From HGM04593 sp964485215 (lineage in GTDB: Bacteria; Bacteroidota; Bacteroidia; Bacteroidales; Bacteroidaceae), in the NCBI GenBank assembly GCA_964485215.1, contig CAZAIM010000020.1, positions 1 to 24,799 on the forward strand: a DNA stretch of 24,799 nucleotides, in the 5' to 3' direction. Position numbers and translations under genes: made by a program. This document shows, in pieces, positions 15,697-23,995 of this stretch. Each line of letters opens with the position of its first letter. Positions within the stretch are counted from its first letter, which is position 1. A model generated the notes under the pieces. That model searched no databases. It had not been told where the DNA came from and saw only the letters and a list, made by a program, of their open reading frames with translations.

Positions 15697-18222
15697 GTGG
15701 AAAAGAAGACATATACCTATGACGAAGCCTTCAAGTGCGCACTCGATTATTTCAGCGGTGACGAACTCGCCGCACGTGTTTGGGTAAACAAGTATGCTGT
15801 CAAGGACTCTTACGGCAACATATACGAGAAATCACCGGAAGAGATGCACTGGAGAATTGCAAACGAAATTGCAAGAATCGAGTCCAGATATGAGAATCCA
15901 ATGTCGGCGCAGGAGGTATTCGACCTTCTCGACCACTTCAGGTACATAGTACCCTCGGGCAGCCCGATGACAGGAATCGGCAACGACCACCAGATTGCAT
16001 CACTATCGAACTGCTTTGTTATAGGTATGGAAGGCAAGGCCGACTCATACGGCGGCATCATACGCATTGATGAAGAGCAGGTGCAGCTTATGAAACGCCG
16101 CGGAGGTGTAGGACACGACCTTTCACACATACGTCCTAAAGGCTCACCTGTAAAGAACTCGGCACTGACCTCTACCGGCCTCGTCCCGTTCATGGAAAGA
16201 TACTCCAACTCCACCAGGGAAGTCGCCCAGGACGGACGGCGCGGTGCGCTCATGCTAAGCGTTTCAATAAAGCATCCCGATGCCGAGGCATTCATAGATG
16301 CCAAGATGACCGAGGGCAAAGTAACCGGAGCGAACGTCTCGGTAAAAATAGACGACGACTTCATGAAGGCCGTAATAGACGGAAAGAGCTACACACAGCA
16401 ATACCCCATCGATGCCGAAGAGCCTGTCTACACCCATGAGACCAACGCCCAGCAGTTATGGGGCAAGATTATACACAATGCCTGGAAATCGGCCGAGCCG
16501 GGTGTGCTTTTCTGGGATACGATTGAAAGAGAGTCGATACCCGACTGCTATGCCGACCTTGGGTTCAAGACCGTCTCGACTAACCCTTGCGGCGAGATAC
16601 CATTATGCCCATACGACTCCTGCCGTCTCATTGCAATCAACCTGTTCTCATACGTTGTGAACCCGTTCACACCCGAAGCATACTTCGACTATGAACTCTT
16701 CAGGCAGCACGTGGCAAAGACACAAAGAATAATGGACGACATCATTGACCTTGAGCTTGAAAAGATAAAGGGCATTCAAGAGAAGATTGAGAGCGACCCT
16801 GAAAGCGAAGAGGTTAAAGGTGCCGAGATTAAACTGTGGGAGAAAATATACCGCAAAAGCAGTATGGGTCGCCGCACCGGCGTAGGCATAACAGCCGAAG
16901 GCGATATGCTTGCAGCGATGGGGCTGAGATATGGCAGTGAGGAGGCTACATCGTTTTCGGAGAACGTGCACAAGACACTTGCATTGGCTGCATACGCATC
17001 ATCAGTCAACCTAGCCAAGGAGCGTGGCGCATTCGAAATCTTCGACATCAGACGCGAAGAGAACAATCCTTTCATTAGCAGACTAAGGGATGCCGACCCC
17101 GAACTTTACGAAAATATGAAAAAGCACGGACGACGCAACATTGCCTGTCTGACAATAGCTCCTACGGGAACCGTAAGCATAATGACACAGACCACATCGG
17201 GCATCGAGCCGGTATTTATGCCGGTATACAAACGACGCAGGAAAGTCAACCCCAACGACCCGGAGGTTCATGTCGACTTCACCGACGAGAACGGCGACAC
17301 ATTCGAGGAATACATTGTATACCACCACAAGTTTGTAGAATGGATGAAGAAGGAGGGCATCGACACCACCAAGCGGTACTCCCAGGTTGAGATAGACAGC
17401 ATTGTCGCACGCTCGCCCTACGCAAAGGCAACATCGAACGACATCGACTGGGTTGCGAAAGTACAGATGCAGGGAAGGATACAGAAATGGGTCGACCACT
17501 CCATCAGCGTGACAATCAACCTGCCTAACAACGTTGACGAGAAGCTTGTAAACGAGCTGTACATAACTGCATGGAAATGTGGCTGTAAAGGCTGCACCGT
17601 ATACCGCGACGGCTCACGCGCAGGCGTACTTGTATCGACCGACAGCAAAAAAGAGCAGAAGTCCGAAATGAAGCCCACAATCACCGAAGTGCGACCGACC
17701 ATACTCGAAGCCGACGTTGTACGCTTCCAGAACAACAAAGAGAAGTGGGTAGCATTCATTGGCCTGCTCAACGGTGAGCCATACGAGATTTTCACCGGCC
17801 AGCAGGATGACGAGGACGGCATTCCTCTGCCCAAGAACGTGACGCATGGCATAATCATCAAGCACACGAATGAGGACGGCACCAAAAGGTACGACTTCCA
17901 GTTCGAGAACAAGATTGGCTACAAGACAACAATCGAGGGTCTTTCCGAGCGGTTCAACCCCGAGTTCTGGAACTATGCAAAGCTGATTTCAGGAGTGCTC
18001 CGATACAAGATGCCGATAGAGCAGGTAATAAAACTCATCTCCTCGCTTGAACTCGCATCGGACAACATCAACACCTGGAAGAACGGTGTCGAGCGCGCTC
18101 TGAAGCGGTACATCAAGGATGGCACATCTACTGCCGAGAAATGCCCCAACTGCAACCAACAGCTCATATTCGAGGAGGGTTGCCTGCACTGTCCCGGGTG
18201 CGGATACTCAAAATGCGGATAA
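15697..18222 (+). CDS. nrdJ: Adenosylcobalamin-dependent ribonucleoside-diphosphate reductase (class II)
   Basis: Class II ribonucleotide reductase, which uses adenosylcobalamin to start the thiyl radical and makes dNTPs with or without oxygen. The product is 841 residues. The redox/radical cysteines fit: SNCF (Cys106), NPCGEIPL (Cys298, Glu300), and the CGCKGCTVYRDGS block near 630. A TSCPD-like region follows, and the C-terminus is a zinc-ribbon-like tail with CPNC (816-819), CPGC and a final SKCG. The start is GTG at 15697, giving MEKKTYTYDEAF, which is also how related genes look to me; no nearby in-frame ATG exists. It lies beside dnaA and has its own promoter. It is longer than the 700-residue NrdJ forms because of the C-terminal addition. 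Confidence 0.95.
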   Translation: MEKKTYTYDEAFKCALDYFSGDELAARVWVNKYAVKDSYGNIYEKSPEEMHWRIANEIARIESRYENPMSAQEVFDLLDHFRYIVPSGSPMTGIGNDHQIASLSNCFVIGMEGKADSYGGIIRIDEEQVQLMKRRGGVGHDLSHIRPKGSPVKNSALTSTGLVPFMERYSNSTREVAQDGRRGALMLSVSIKHPDAEAFIDAKMTEGKVTGANVSVKIDDDFMKAVIDGKSYTQQYPIDAEEPVYTHETNAQQLWGKIIHNAWKSAEPGVLFWDTIERESIPDCYADLGFKTVSTNPCGEIPLCPYDSCRLIAINLFSYVVNPFTPEAYFDYELFRQHVAKTQRIMDDIIDLELEKIKGIQEKIESDPESEEVKGAEIKLWEKIYRKSSMGRRTGVGITAEGDMLAAMGLRYGSEEATSFSENVHKTLALAAYASSVNLAKERGAFEIFDIRREENNPFISRLRDADPELYENMKKHGRRNIACLTIAPTGTVSIMTQTTSGIEPVFMPVYKRRRKVNPNDPEVHVDFTDENGDTFEEYIVYHHKFVEWMKKEGIDTTKRYSQVEIDSIVARSPYAKATSNDIDWVAKVQMQGRIQKWVDHSISVTINLPNNVDEKLVNELYITAWKCGCKGCTVYRDGSRAGVLVSTDSKKEQKSEMKPTITEVRPTILEADVVRFQNNKEKWVAFIGLLNGEPYEIFTGQQDDEDGIPLPKNVTHGIIIKHTNEDGTKRYDFQFENKIGYKTTIEGLSERFNPEFWNYAKLISGVLRYKMPIEQVIKLISSLELASDNINTWKNGVERALKRYIKDGTSTAEKCPNCNQQLIFEEGCLHCPGCGYSKCG

Positions 18223-18263
18223 AAGGCGCAGCCAAACGGCAAAGCCACAACCATATACACTAC

Positions 18264-18293
18264 AGATGAAGAGCCTTTTGTGGCTCTTCATCT
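18264..18293 (+). terminator. Hairpin after nrdJ
   Basis: A perfect 12-bp stem (18264-18275 with 18282-18293) and a 6-nt loop stand between nrdJ and folB, with only a short T run. It ends 16 nt before the folB ATG, so it may partly cut folB expression from nrdJ. Confidence 0.6.
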
Positions 18294-18309
18294 TTCAGAA
18301 AACCGAACA

Positions 18310-18678
18310 ATGGAAATAACCGGATACACAATTGAACTGAGAGACATCCACCTGTTTGCACACCACGGTGTAATGCAGCAGGAAAGAGAAATCGGAGCCT
18401 GGTTTACAATAGACCTGATACTGACTGTAGAAAACCACGACAGCATATCGACCGACAATATCGATGGCACAATCAGCTATGCCGATGTCTACGATATTGT
18501 ACGTCTCGAAATGAAGACCCCGTCGAACCTCCTTGAACACGTATGCGGAAGAATAAGCAAAGCACTGTACGATAGATTCGTACAGTTAAGCGGAATATCG
18601 GTTACACTAAGCAAGGACACCCCACCAATGGGCGGCGACAGGCTTAAAGCTGCCGTCACACTGAAAAGCAGAAGATAA
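18310..18678 (+). CDS. folB: Dihydroneopterin aldolase
   Basis: FolB cleaves 7,8-dihydroneopterin to 6-hydroxymethyl-7,8-dihydropterin and glycolaldehyde in folate synthesis. The product is 122 residues, the normal subunit size. Signature sequence: RDIHLFAHHGVMQQEREIGAWF near the start (His-His-Gly and Glu), ISYADVYDIV in the middle, LLEHVCGRI, and a C-terminal lysine in SKDTPPMGGDRLKAA. I took the ATG at 18310; an upstream start at 18280 lies inside the nrdJ hairpin. The 3' end is only 14 nt from the convergent rnc stop, with no room for a terminator. Confidence 0.93.
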   Translation: MEITGYTIELRDIHLFAHHGVMQQEREIGAWFTIDLILTVENHDSISTDNIDGTISYADVYDIVRLEMKTPSNLLEHVCGRISKALYDRFVQLSGISVTLSKDTPPMGGDRLKAAVTLKSRR

Positions 18679-18692
18679 GACAGAAATAGAGA

Positions 18693-19433
18693 TTATTTTA
18701 TACCCAATTTACCGATAGCCTGACGGGCAGCCTTCTGCTGGCTTTCGCGTTTGGAGAAACCATCACCGACACCAAGCTGCACACCGTCGACAACAGCCTC
18801 ACTCACAAAGAATACGCCATCCTTACGGAGTTCTTCGCTCAACACCCTGAATTCAACGCTCTTGTGATTTTTCTGCGACCACTCAATAAGGCGGCTTTTA
18901 TAGTTCTTGTCGGCCTTTACAAGCGTCTCAATATCGTCGATTCGCGCAAACACCCTGTCGAGCAGGAAGCGGCGGCACTGTTTGTACCCCTTATCTATAT
19001 ATATGGCACCTACAAGTGCCTCTAGCGCGTTGCCATAGACATAGTTATTATGCTGTTTGGGCAGGCCGCATGCTGTTATAAAACGGTCGATACCGATTTC
19101 CACAGCCAAGTCATTAAGCGTCTGCCGACATACAAGGTTACTGCGCGATTTTGAAAGGAAACCCTCACGCTCGGCACTGAACTTAGAGTAGAGGAAATCG
19201 GCCGTGACAGAACTCAGCACAGCATCCCCGAGAAACTCAAGACGCTCGTTACAGACAAGCTTGCGCGATGCAGCACCTGTTGTAGAACTGTGCGTCATCG
19301 CCATTTTATATATGGCAATATCATTAGGCACATAGCCCAGAACTGAATAAAGCAGAAGATAAGACTCCCTATCCTTGCAGGATAGGAGCCTTATCTTGTC
19401 TAATGCCTTTTTGAAAACCTTCTTAGCCTTCAA
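18693..19433 (-). CDS. rnc: Ribonuclease III
   Basis: RNase III cuts double-stranded RNA, including rRNA precursors. The product is 246 residues. The nuclease signature NERLEFLGDAV (62-72) gives the catalytic Asp70, and YGNALEALVGAIY (133-145) gives the Glu partner (Glu138). The dsRNA-binding domain occupies about 175-246, beginning with KSRLIEWSQKNHK and ending in SKRESQQKAARQAIGKL. The start is a TTG at 19433-19431, overlapping the fabF end by 11 nt; the first Met inside is at about residue 44 and would delete needed helices. It looks translationally coupled to fabF. Third gene of acpP-fabF-rnc, a common Bacteroidales order. Confidence 0.93.
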   Translation of the reverse strand: MKAKKVFKKALDKIRLLSCKDRESYLLLYSVLGYVPNDIAIYKMAMTHSSTTGAASRKLVCNERLEFLGDAVLSSVTADFLYSKFSAEREGFLSKSRSNLVCRQTLNDLAVEIGIDRFITACGLPKQHNNYVYGNALEALVGAIYIDKGYKQCRRFLLDRVFARIDDIETLVKADKNYKSRLIEWSQKNHKSVEFRVLSEELRKDGVFFVSEAVVDGVQLGVGDGFSKRESQQKAARQAIGKLGIK

Positions 19434-20685
19434 TTTTCTTAAACGCTATACTTGCATTATGGCCTCCGAAGCCGAATGTATTGGACAAAGCGACCTTGAT
19501 ATCCCTCTTCTGTGCCTGGTTGAAAGTAAAGTTCATTCCGTAGTCTATCTCAGGGTCATCGTCACCATCCTCGTGGTTTATCGTAGGAGGAACAATGCCA
19601 TTCTTCACTGCAAGGACTGTAAGCACAGCCTCCAATGCACCTGCAGCACCAAGAAGATGTCCTGTAGTAGACTTGGTAGAACTGATATTGAGTTCATAGG
19701 CATGCTCGCCGAAAAGGTTCTTTATAGCCTTGGCCTCTGCAATGTCACCCGCAGGAGTTGACGTTCCGTGAACATTGATATAATCGACGCTGTCAACCGG
19801 CAGGCCAGCCTCATCGAGAGCCATCTTCATAACCCTCATGGCACCCTCACCATCTGGATGAGGAGAGGTTATATGATACGCATCTGCTGTAAGACCTGTT
19901 CCAACAATCTCGGCATAGATCTTTGCACCACGTGCTATTGCGTGTTCATACTCCTCGAGAATGAGTGTAGCAGCACCTTCTCCAATCACAAAACCGTCAC
20001 GGCTCTTGCTGAAAGGACGTGAAGCCCCCTTGGGATCATCGTTCCTTGCAGACAATGCGTGCATTGCACAGAATCCTCCTACACCTGTCGGACAAATCGC
20101 AGCCTCGGCACCGCCGGCAACTATCACGTCGGCTCTACCGAGACGAATCTGATCAAATGCATCTATAATCGCATTCGAAGACGATGCACAGGCCGATGTC
20201 GTCACATAGTTAGGACCTTTGAGGCCATAACGTATTGAGATAATGCCGGCAGTCATGTCGGAAATCATCTTCGTTATAAGGAACGGAGAGAAACGCGGTC
20301 CGTTCTCCTGGTTAAGAGCATAGGACCTTATTTCATCCTCAAGGGCATTGATGCCGCCGATACCTTCACCGTAGATTACTCCAATGCGATTACAATCCTC
20401 CTTCTCAAAGTCGAGCCCGCTATCGTTTATGGCCTCTACAGCCGATGCAGCACCGTAGTGGGTGTCGACATCGACCTTGCGCACCTCTCTGCGATCCATA
20501 GCCGAAGTAGGGTCAAACCCCTTCACCTCGCAAGCGAACTGTGTCTTGAAAAGGTAACTGTCAAAATGAGTAATAGGTCCTGCACCACTTACACCATTAA
20601 CTGCATTCTCCCACGTTGTGGGTATGTCATTACCAATGGGCGAAACGGCACCAAGACCTGTTACAACAACTCTTCTTTGTTTCAT
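19423..20685 (-). CDS. fabF: Beta-ketoacyl-ACP synthase II
   Basis: KAS II condenses malonyl-ACP with acyl-ACP in fatty-acid elongation. The product is 420 residues. The catalytic triad is visible: Cys166 in TSACASSSNAI, His306 in NVHGTSTPAGD and His343 in KSTTGHLLGAAG. The N-terminal RRVVVTGLGAVSPIG is standard. The ATG at 20685-20683 lies 35 nt from the acpP stop, and its substrate carrier is that neighbour. The 3' end overlaps the rnc start. Confidence 0.97.
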   Translation of the reverse strand: MKQRRVVVTGLGAVSPIGNDIPTTWENAVNGVSGAGPITHFDSYLFKTQFACEVKGFDPTSAMDRREVRKVDVDTHYGAASAVEAINDSGLDFEKEDCNRIGVIYGEGIGGINALEDEIRSYALNQENGPRFSPFLITKMISDMTAGIISIRYGLKGPNYVTTSACASSSNAIIDAFDQIRLGRADVIVAGGAEAAICPTGVGGFCAMHALSARNDDPKGASRPFSKSRDGFVIGEGAATLILEEYEHAIARGAKIYAEIVGTGLTADAYHITSPHPDGEGAMRVMKMALDEAGLPVDSVDYINVHGTSTPAGDIAEAKAIKNLFGEHAYELNISSTKSTTGHLLGAAGALEAVLTVLAVKNGIVPPTINHEDGDDDPEIDYGMNFTFNQAQKRDIKVALSNTFGFGGHNASIAFKKIEG

Positions 20686-20720
20686 ATAGAATTGTTAGGT
20701 ATGCGTAGGGAGGGGCAGAA

Positions 20721-20966
20721 TTACTTCTTCTCTGCAACCTTCTCCTCTACAAACTTGACAGCATCACCTACTGTCGCAATTTTCTCAGCCTGATCCTCGG
20801 GGATTGAGATACCGAACTCATCCTCGATCTCCATAATAAGTTCTACTCTGTCCAGTGAGTCTGCGCTCAGGTCGTTTGTAAAGTTAGCCTCAGATGTAAC
20901 TTCAGACTCTGAAACACCGAATTTCTCAACGATAATAGCTTTTACTCTTGATTCAATTTCTGACAT
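20721..20966 (-). CDS. acpP: Acyl carrier protein
   Basis: An 81-residue acidic acyl carrier protein. The phosphopantetheine serine is Ser37 in NDLSADSLDRVELIME. The ATG at 20966-20964 (MSEIESRVKAII) is the true start; the open frame further upstream is intergenic and contains the promoter. The first gene of acpP-fabF-rnc, behind a strong promoter. Confidence 0.98.
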   Translation of the reverse strand: MSEIESRVKAIIVEKFGVSESEVTSEANFTNDLSADSLDRVELIMEIEDEFGISIPEDQAEKIATVGDAVKFVEEKVAEKK

Positions 20967-21004
20967 AGTTGTATATTTTTTGAAGATTGAAAAATTATCC
21001 GCGA

Positions 21005-21035
21005 CAAAAGTATAACAAATTTGGCGAACCGCAAA
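21005..21035 (-). promoter_or_regulatory. acpP operon promoter
   Basis: On the minus strand TTTG (complement of 21032-21035), a 19-nt spacer and TACTTTTG (complement of 21005-21012) give an excellent Bacteroidetes promoter. The predicted leader is about 30 nt. No FapR-like palindrome is obvious. Confidence 0.85.
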
Positions 21036-21059
21036 GAAAGAGAGAAAAAAAATCAATAT

Positions 21060-21091
21060 TTTTTGCACATTCGGCCATTTTTGTGCAAAAA
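21060..21091 (-). terminator. Weak hairpin between pdxB and acpP
   Basis: A 10-bp stem (21060-21069 with 21082-21091), rich in A/T, has a 12-nt loop. On the minus strand it lies 27 nt after the pdxB stop and is followed by A, then a delayed T tract at 21045-21053. It is a possible but weak terminator for pdxB. Confidence 0.35.
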
Positions 21092-21117
21092 CCACACAAA
21101 AACAACCTATTTCACCA

Positions 21118-22161
21118 CTATCCGAGCCTTATATCATAGGCCGAAGTCTCGCGTCGTAGAGTATAATTATTTCTAAAATCCTCAAACTTTTCCGGGTTTG
21201 CCTTCAGTCTGTCACTATCGGCAAAAGGAGAGTATATTCCAAGCGTTGCCTCGCTGAACGAAGAGGCCTGCACAACCCTATTCACAGGAGGAGGAAGCTG
21301 AAGTTCCGGCACTGCCCCTGTGTAACCGGCAAAAGCCGAAAATCTCTCCAGCACCATTCGGGTTGCATTCATTTTGCCTTCTGCCGAATATCCTGCAATG
21401 TGAGGCGTTGCAATATATACCTTATTCAAAAGTGGGAGGGATATAGCCGGTTCACCCTCCCATACATCCAGCACGACCGACATGCCCTCATGCTGCTCAA
21501 GATAACGCAACAAAGCGGCATTGTCCACTACCGGGCCACGCGAAGCATTAATCAGAAGCGAACACCTCTCCAAAGCCCCGAAGAAGCCCTCATCTGCAAG
21601 ATGATAACTCGGGAATGCCCCACCGACATTCAAGGTTGGATGAAAGGTAATAATGTCGCACTGTGCAGCAAGCTCACTGAGTGGAACCAGAGCGTTTTCC
21701 CCGGCTGCAGCCTTCGGCGGGTCGTTCCTGTAGACTGCCATCCCTTCCGTTTGCGCCCAGTTTGCAACCTTGGAGCCAATCTCACCGACACCGACGACGC
21801 CCAATGAAAGGCCAGCCAGCGAGCGTCCATTATCCTTTGCCCAAGCATAGACAACAGCCTGCACATACTGCAGTACGGCATAAGCATTGCAGCCTGCCGC
21901 ATTGCACCACTTAATACCGGCCGAGCTGCAATATTCGGCATTTATATGGTCATGCCCGATAGTTGCCGTTCCTATGAACCTTACGGCCGAACCTGCAAGC
22001 AAGTTCTTGTCGCACAACGTCCTGGTGCGTACGAAAAGTGCGTCTGCGTCGGCAACATCGTCCCTGCCTATCGTCATTCCGGGCAGTGCCACTACCTCAC
22101 ACCCCATCTGCTGCAGCGCATCGCACAGATAAGGTATCTTCTCATCCATTACAATCTTCAT
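21118..22161 (-). CDS. pdxB: 4-phosphoerythronate dehydrogenase
   Basis: PdxB oxidises 4-phospho-D-erythronate in the DXP-dependent branch of pyridoxal-phosphate synthesis. The product is 347 residues from the ATG at 22161 (MKIVMDEKIPYLCDAL); an earlier in-frame start would run through the promoter region and the divergent DUF4254 gene. It is a D-2-hydroxyacid dehydrogenase: GVVGVGEIGSKV for NAD binding, NASRGPVVD with the catalytic Arg, DVWEGEP with the Glu, and TPHIAGYS with the His. A C-terminal PdxB-specific domain follows (about 255-347). PLP made by this route serves, among others, the aminotransferase in this window. Divergent from DUF4254. Confidence 0.93.
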   Translation of the reverse strand: MKIVMDEKIPYLCDALQQMGCEVVALPGMTIGRDDVADADALFVRTRTLCDKNLLAGSAVRFIGTATIGHDHINAEYCSSAGIKWCNAAGCNAYAVLQYVQAVVYAWAKDNGRSLAGLSLGVVGVGEIGSKVANWAQTEGMAVYRNDPPKAAAGENALVPLSELAAQCDIITFHPTLNVGGAFPSYHLADEGFFGALERCSLLINASRGPVVDNAALLRYLEQHEGMSVVLDVWEGEPAISLPLLNKVYIATPHIAGYSAEGKMNATRMVLERFSAFAGYTGAVPELQLPPPVNRVVQASSFSEATLGIYSPFADSDRLKANPEKFEDFRNNYTLRRETSAYDIRLG

Positions 22162-22184
22162 ATCCTTTTTCGGGTTAAGCATCA

Positions 22185-22192
22185 CAAATATA
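22185..22192 (-). promoter_or_regulatory. Candidate -7 element of pdxB
   Basis: On the minus strand TATATTTG (complement of 22185-22192) fits TAnnTTTG, 23 nt before the pdxB ATG. The -33 is absent at the right spacing. Confidence 0.35.
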
Positions 22193-22211
22193 ACTAGTTT
22201 TCCGTTAAACC

Positions 22212-22243
22212 TTTGCCAATATCGTAAAGTTTCGTTAGTTTTG
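22212..22243 (+). promoter_or_regulatory. Promoter of DUF4254-GT9-methyltransferase operon
   Basis: TTTG (22212-22215), a 20-nt spacer and TAGTTTTG (22236-22243) match the consensus. Predicted start about 22250, giving a leader of some 23 nt to the ATG at 22273. Confidence 0.75.
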
Positions 22244-22272
22244 CACATATAATTGACTTCAAACAAAAAATT

Positions 22273-22884
22273 ATGAAGAGTTTCACCGAAATGAGCTGGC
22301 CCATATTCAATGAGGCCATTGCCGATTACCACAAAACCGACAATGTCGACACACCAATAAACAACCCCTACCCCACAAAAAGCATAGAATATTATCTTTA
22401 TCTCAAGTGCTGGATTGACACCGTACAGTGGCACTTCGAGGATATAATACGCGACCCGGAGATTGACCCGGCCGAGGCACTTGTGCTCAAACGCCGTATC
22501 GACAAATCGAACCAGGACCGCACCGACCTTGTAGAACTCATCGACAGCTACTTCCTCGACATGTATAAAGAGGTCGTTCCGGCAGCCGATGCAACCATAA
22601 ATACCGAAAGCCCAGCCTGGGCTGTAGACCGTTACTCCATCCTCTCACTGAAGATATACCATATGCAGGAGGAGGTCAAACGTACCGACGTGAGCGAAGA
22701 GCACAAAGCAAAGTGCCAGGCCAAGCTCGACGTACTGCTCGAACAGTACAAGGACATGACGACCTCCATAGGGCAGCTGCTCGACGACATTGCTGCCGGC
22801 CGCAAATACATGAAGGTCTACCGACAGATGAAGATGTACAACGACCCTGCACTCAACCCGGTACTCTATGGTTCAAAAAAGTGA
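22273..22884 (+). CDS. DUF4254 protein
   Basis: A 203-residue helical, soluble protein of the Bacteroidetes DUF4254 family, which has no known activity. Seen features: N-terminal KSFTEMSWPIFNEAIADYH, a central YYLYLKCWIDTVQWHFED stretch, DPAEALVLKRRIDKSNQDRTD-like charged region and a C-terminal coiled segment EHKAKCQAKLDVLLEQYKDM. The predicted structure is mostly alpha. The next gene, a GT9, overlaps it by 17 nt and the pairing is, from memory, conserved in Bacteroidales, so I infer a helper role in glycan (LPS-like) assembly. No signal peptide or membrane segment is apparent. Confidence 0.8.
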   Translation: MKSFTEMSWPIFNEAIADYHKTDNVDTPINNPYPTKSIEYYLYLKCWIDTVQWHFEDIIRDPEIDPAEALVLKRRIDKSNQDRTDLVELIDSYFLDMYKEVVPAADATINTESPAWAVDRYSILSLKIYHMQEEVKRTDVSEEHKAKCQAKLDVLLEQYKDMTTSIGQLLDDIAAGRKYMKVYRQMKMYNDPALNPVLYGSKK

Positions 22885-23950
22885 GCACAAGGGACACACT
22901 GTACTCATAACACGTTTCTCGGCAGTGGGAGATATCGCTATGACCATCCCACTGCTCTATTCCGTATGCAGGCAACACCCACAGCACCGTTTCGTTTTCG
23001 CAAGCCGTGAGAGGTTCGGGCAATTCTTCATCAACAAGCCCGAAAATCTCGAGTTCTGCGGAGTCGACCTCAACAGCTACAAAGGGATTGCAGGCCTGTT
23101 CAGTCTCTACAGGCGGCTAAAGCAGGAATACCGTCCCGACAAGATTGCCGACCTGCACGATGTACTCAGGACAAAGATTCTGCGCAGTTTTTTCAAACTG
23201 TTCTCAAATGCAGAATGCGCCAACATAATCAAGGGACGCAAAGAAAAGAAAGCACTGACACGCCCTGCCAACAAATGCACCGCTCCGCTAAAAAGCACCT
23301 TTGAACGCTACAGAGAGGTATTCACCAGGCTGGGGCTGCCATTCACGCCAGAGTTCGTCTCTTTGTTCGGGGAAGCAAGAGGCGACATTTCCGAATTTTC
23401 GGGAACAATTCCAGTCAAGGGCAGTGACAAATGGATAGGAATTGCACCGTTTGCACGGCATAACGGCAAGATATATCCACTCGACAGAATGGAAAAAGCC
23501 ATAGAGTTGCTGTCGGCATATGAAGGGATTAAGATAATTTTCTTCGGGAATGGCCCCGAGGAAGAAAAGAGGGTGAATGAATGGTGCTCGAAGTACCCCA
23601 ATACCATTTCATTCATTGGCAAGACGAACTTCAATGGCGAGCTACGGCTCATAAGCCATCTGGACGCAATGGTATGCATGGACTCGGCCAACATGCACAT
23701 GGCATCATTGGCCGGAACGCCGGCAATATCCATTTGGGGCGCGACATCGCCATTGGCAGGCTTCCTTGGCTGGCAGCAGAAAAGAGAAGACTGCATAGAG
23801 CTGCCGCTCGATTGCCGTCCATGCTCAATTTTCGGCAACAAGCCCTGCCGGTTCTCCGACTACAGATGCCTGGAGATACCTCCCCGCATTGTCGCCGACA
23901 GAGTTGCAGAAAGAATAGGATTAGGCCGGAAAGAACAAGGAACAGCATAA
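22868..23950 (+). CDS. Glycosyltransferase family 9 (heptosyltransferase-like)
   Basis: A 360-residue GT-B glycosyltransferase of family 9, the fold of ADP-heptose:LPS heptosyltransferases. The N-terminal LITRFSAVGDIAMTIPLLYS is the usual GT9 start, and the sugar-nucleotide half has FGNGPEEE, FIGKTNFNGELRLISHLDAM and the strong motif DSANMHMASLAGTPAISIWG (about 271-290). A Cys-rich DCRPCSIFGNKPCR block near 320-333 is typical of Bacteroides GT9. The start at 22868 overlaps DUF4254 by 17 nt. It probably works in lipooligosaccharide core assembly, but its sugar donor cannot be read from sequence. Co-transcribed with DUF4254 and the methyltransferase. Confidence 0.88.
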   Translation: MVQKSEHKGHTVLITRFSAVGDIAMTIPLLYSVCRQHPQHRFVFASRERFGQFFINKPENLEFCGVDLNSYKGIAGLFSLYRRLKQEYRPDKIADLHDVLRTKILRSFFKLFSNAECANIIKGRKEKKALTRPANKCTAPLKSTFERYREVFTRLGLPFTPEFVSLFGEARGDISEFSGTIPVKGSDKWIGIAPFARHNGKIYPLDRMEKAIELLSAYEGIKIIFFGNGPEEEKRVNEWCSKYPNTISFIGKTNFNGELRLISHLDAMVCMDSANMHMASLAGTPAISIWGATSPLAGFLGWQQKREDCIELPLDCRPCSIFGNKPCRFSDYRCLEIPPRIVADRVAERIGLGRKEQGTA

Positions 23951-23995
23951 TTGCAGAAGCAACCCGAGCTGAAAAGAACCGACGACGCAACACGT

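Noticed and set aside
20967..21095. A 43-residue N-terminal extension of acpP with a hydrophobic stretch.
   Set aside because: It covers the promoter and ACP never carries such an extension; the ATG at 20966 is correct.
22162..22434. A 91-residue N-terminal extension of pdxB.
   Set aside because: It would overlap the divergent promoter and the DUF4254 gene; the family N-terminus begins at 22161.
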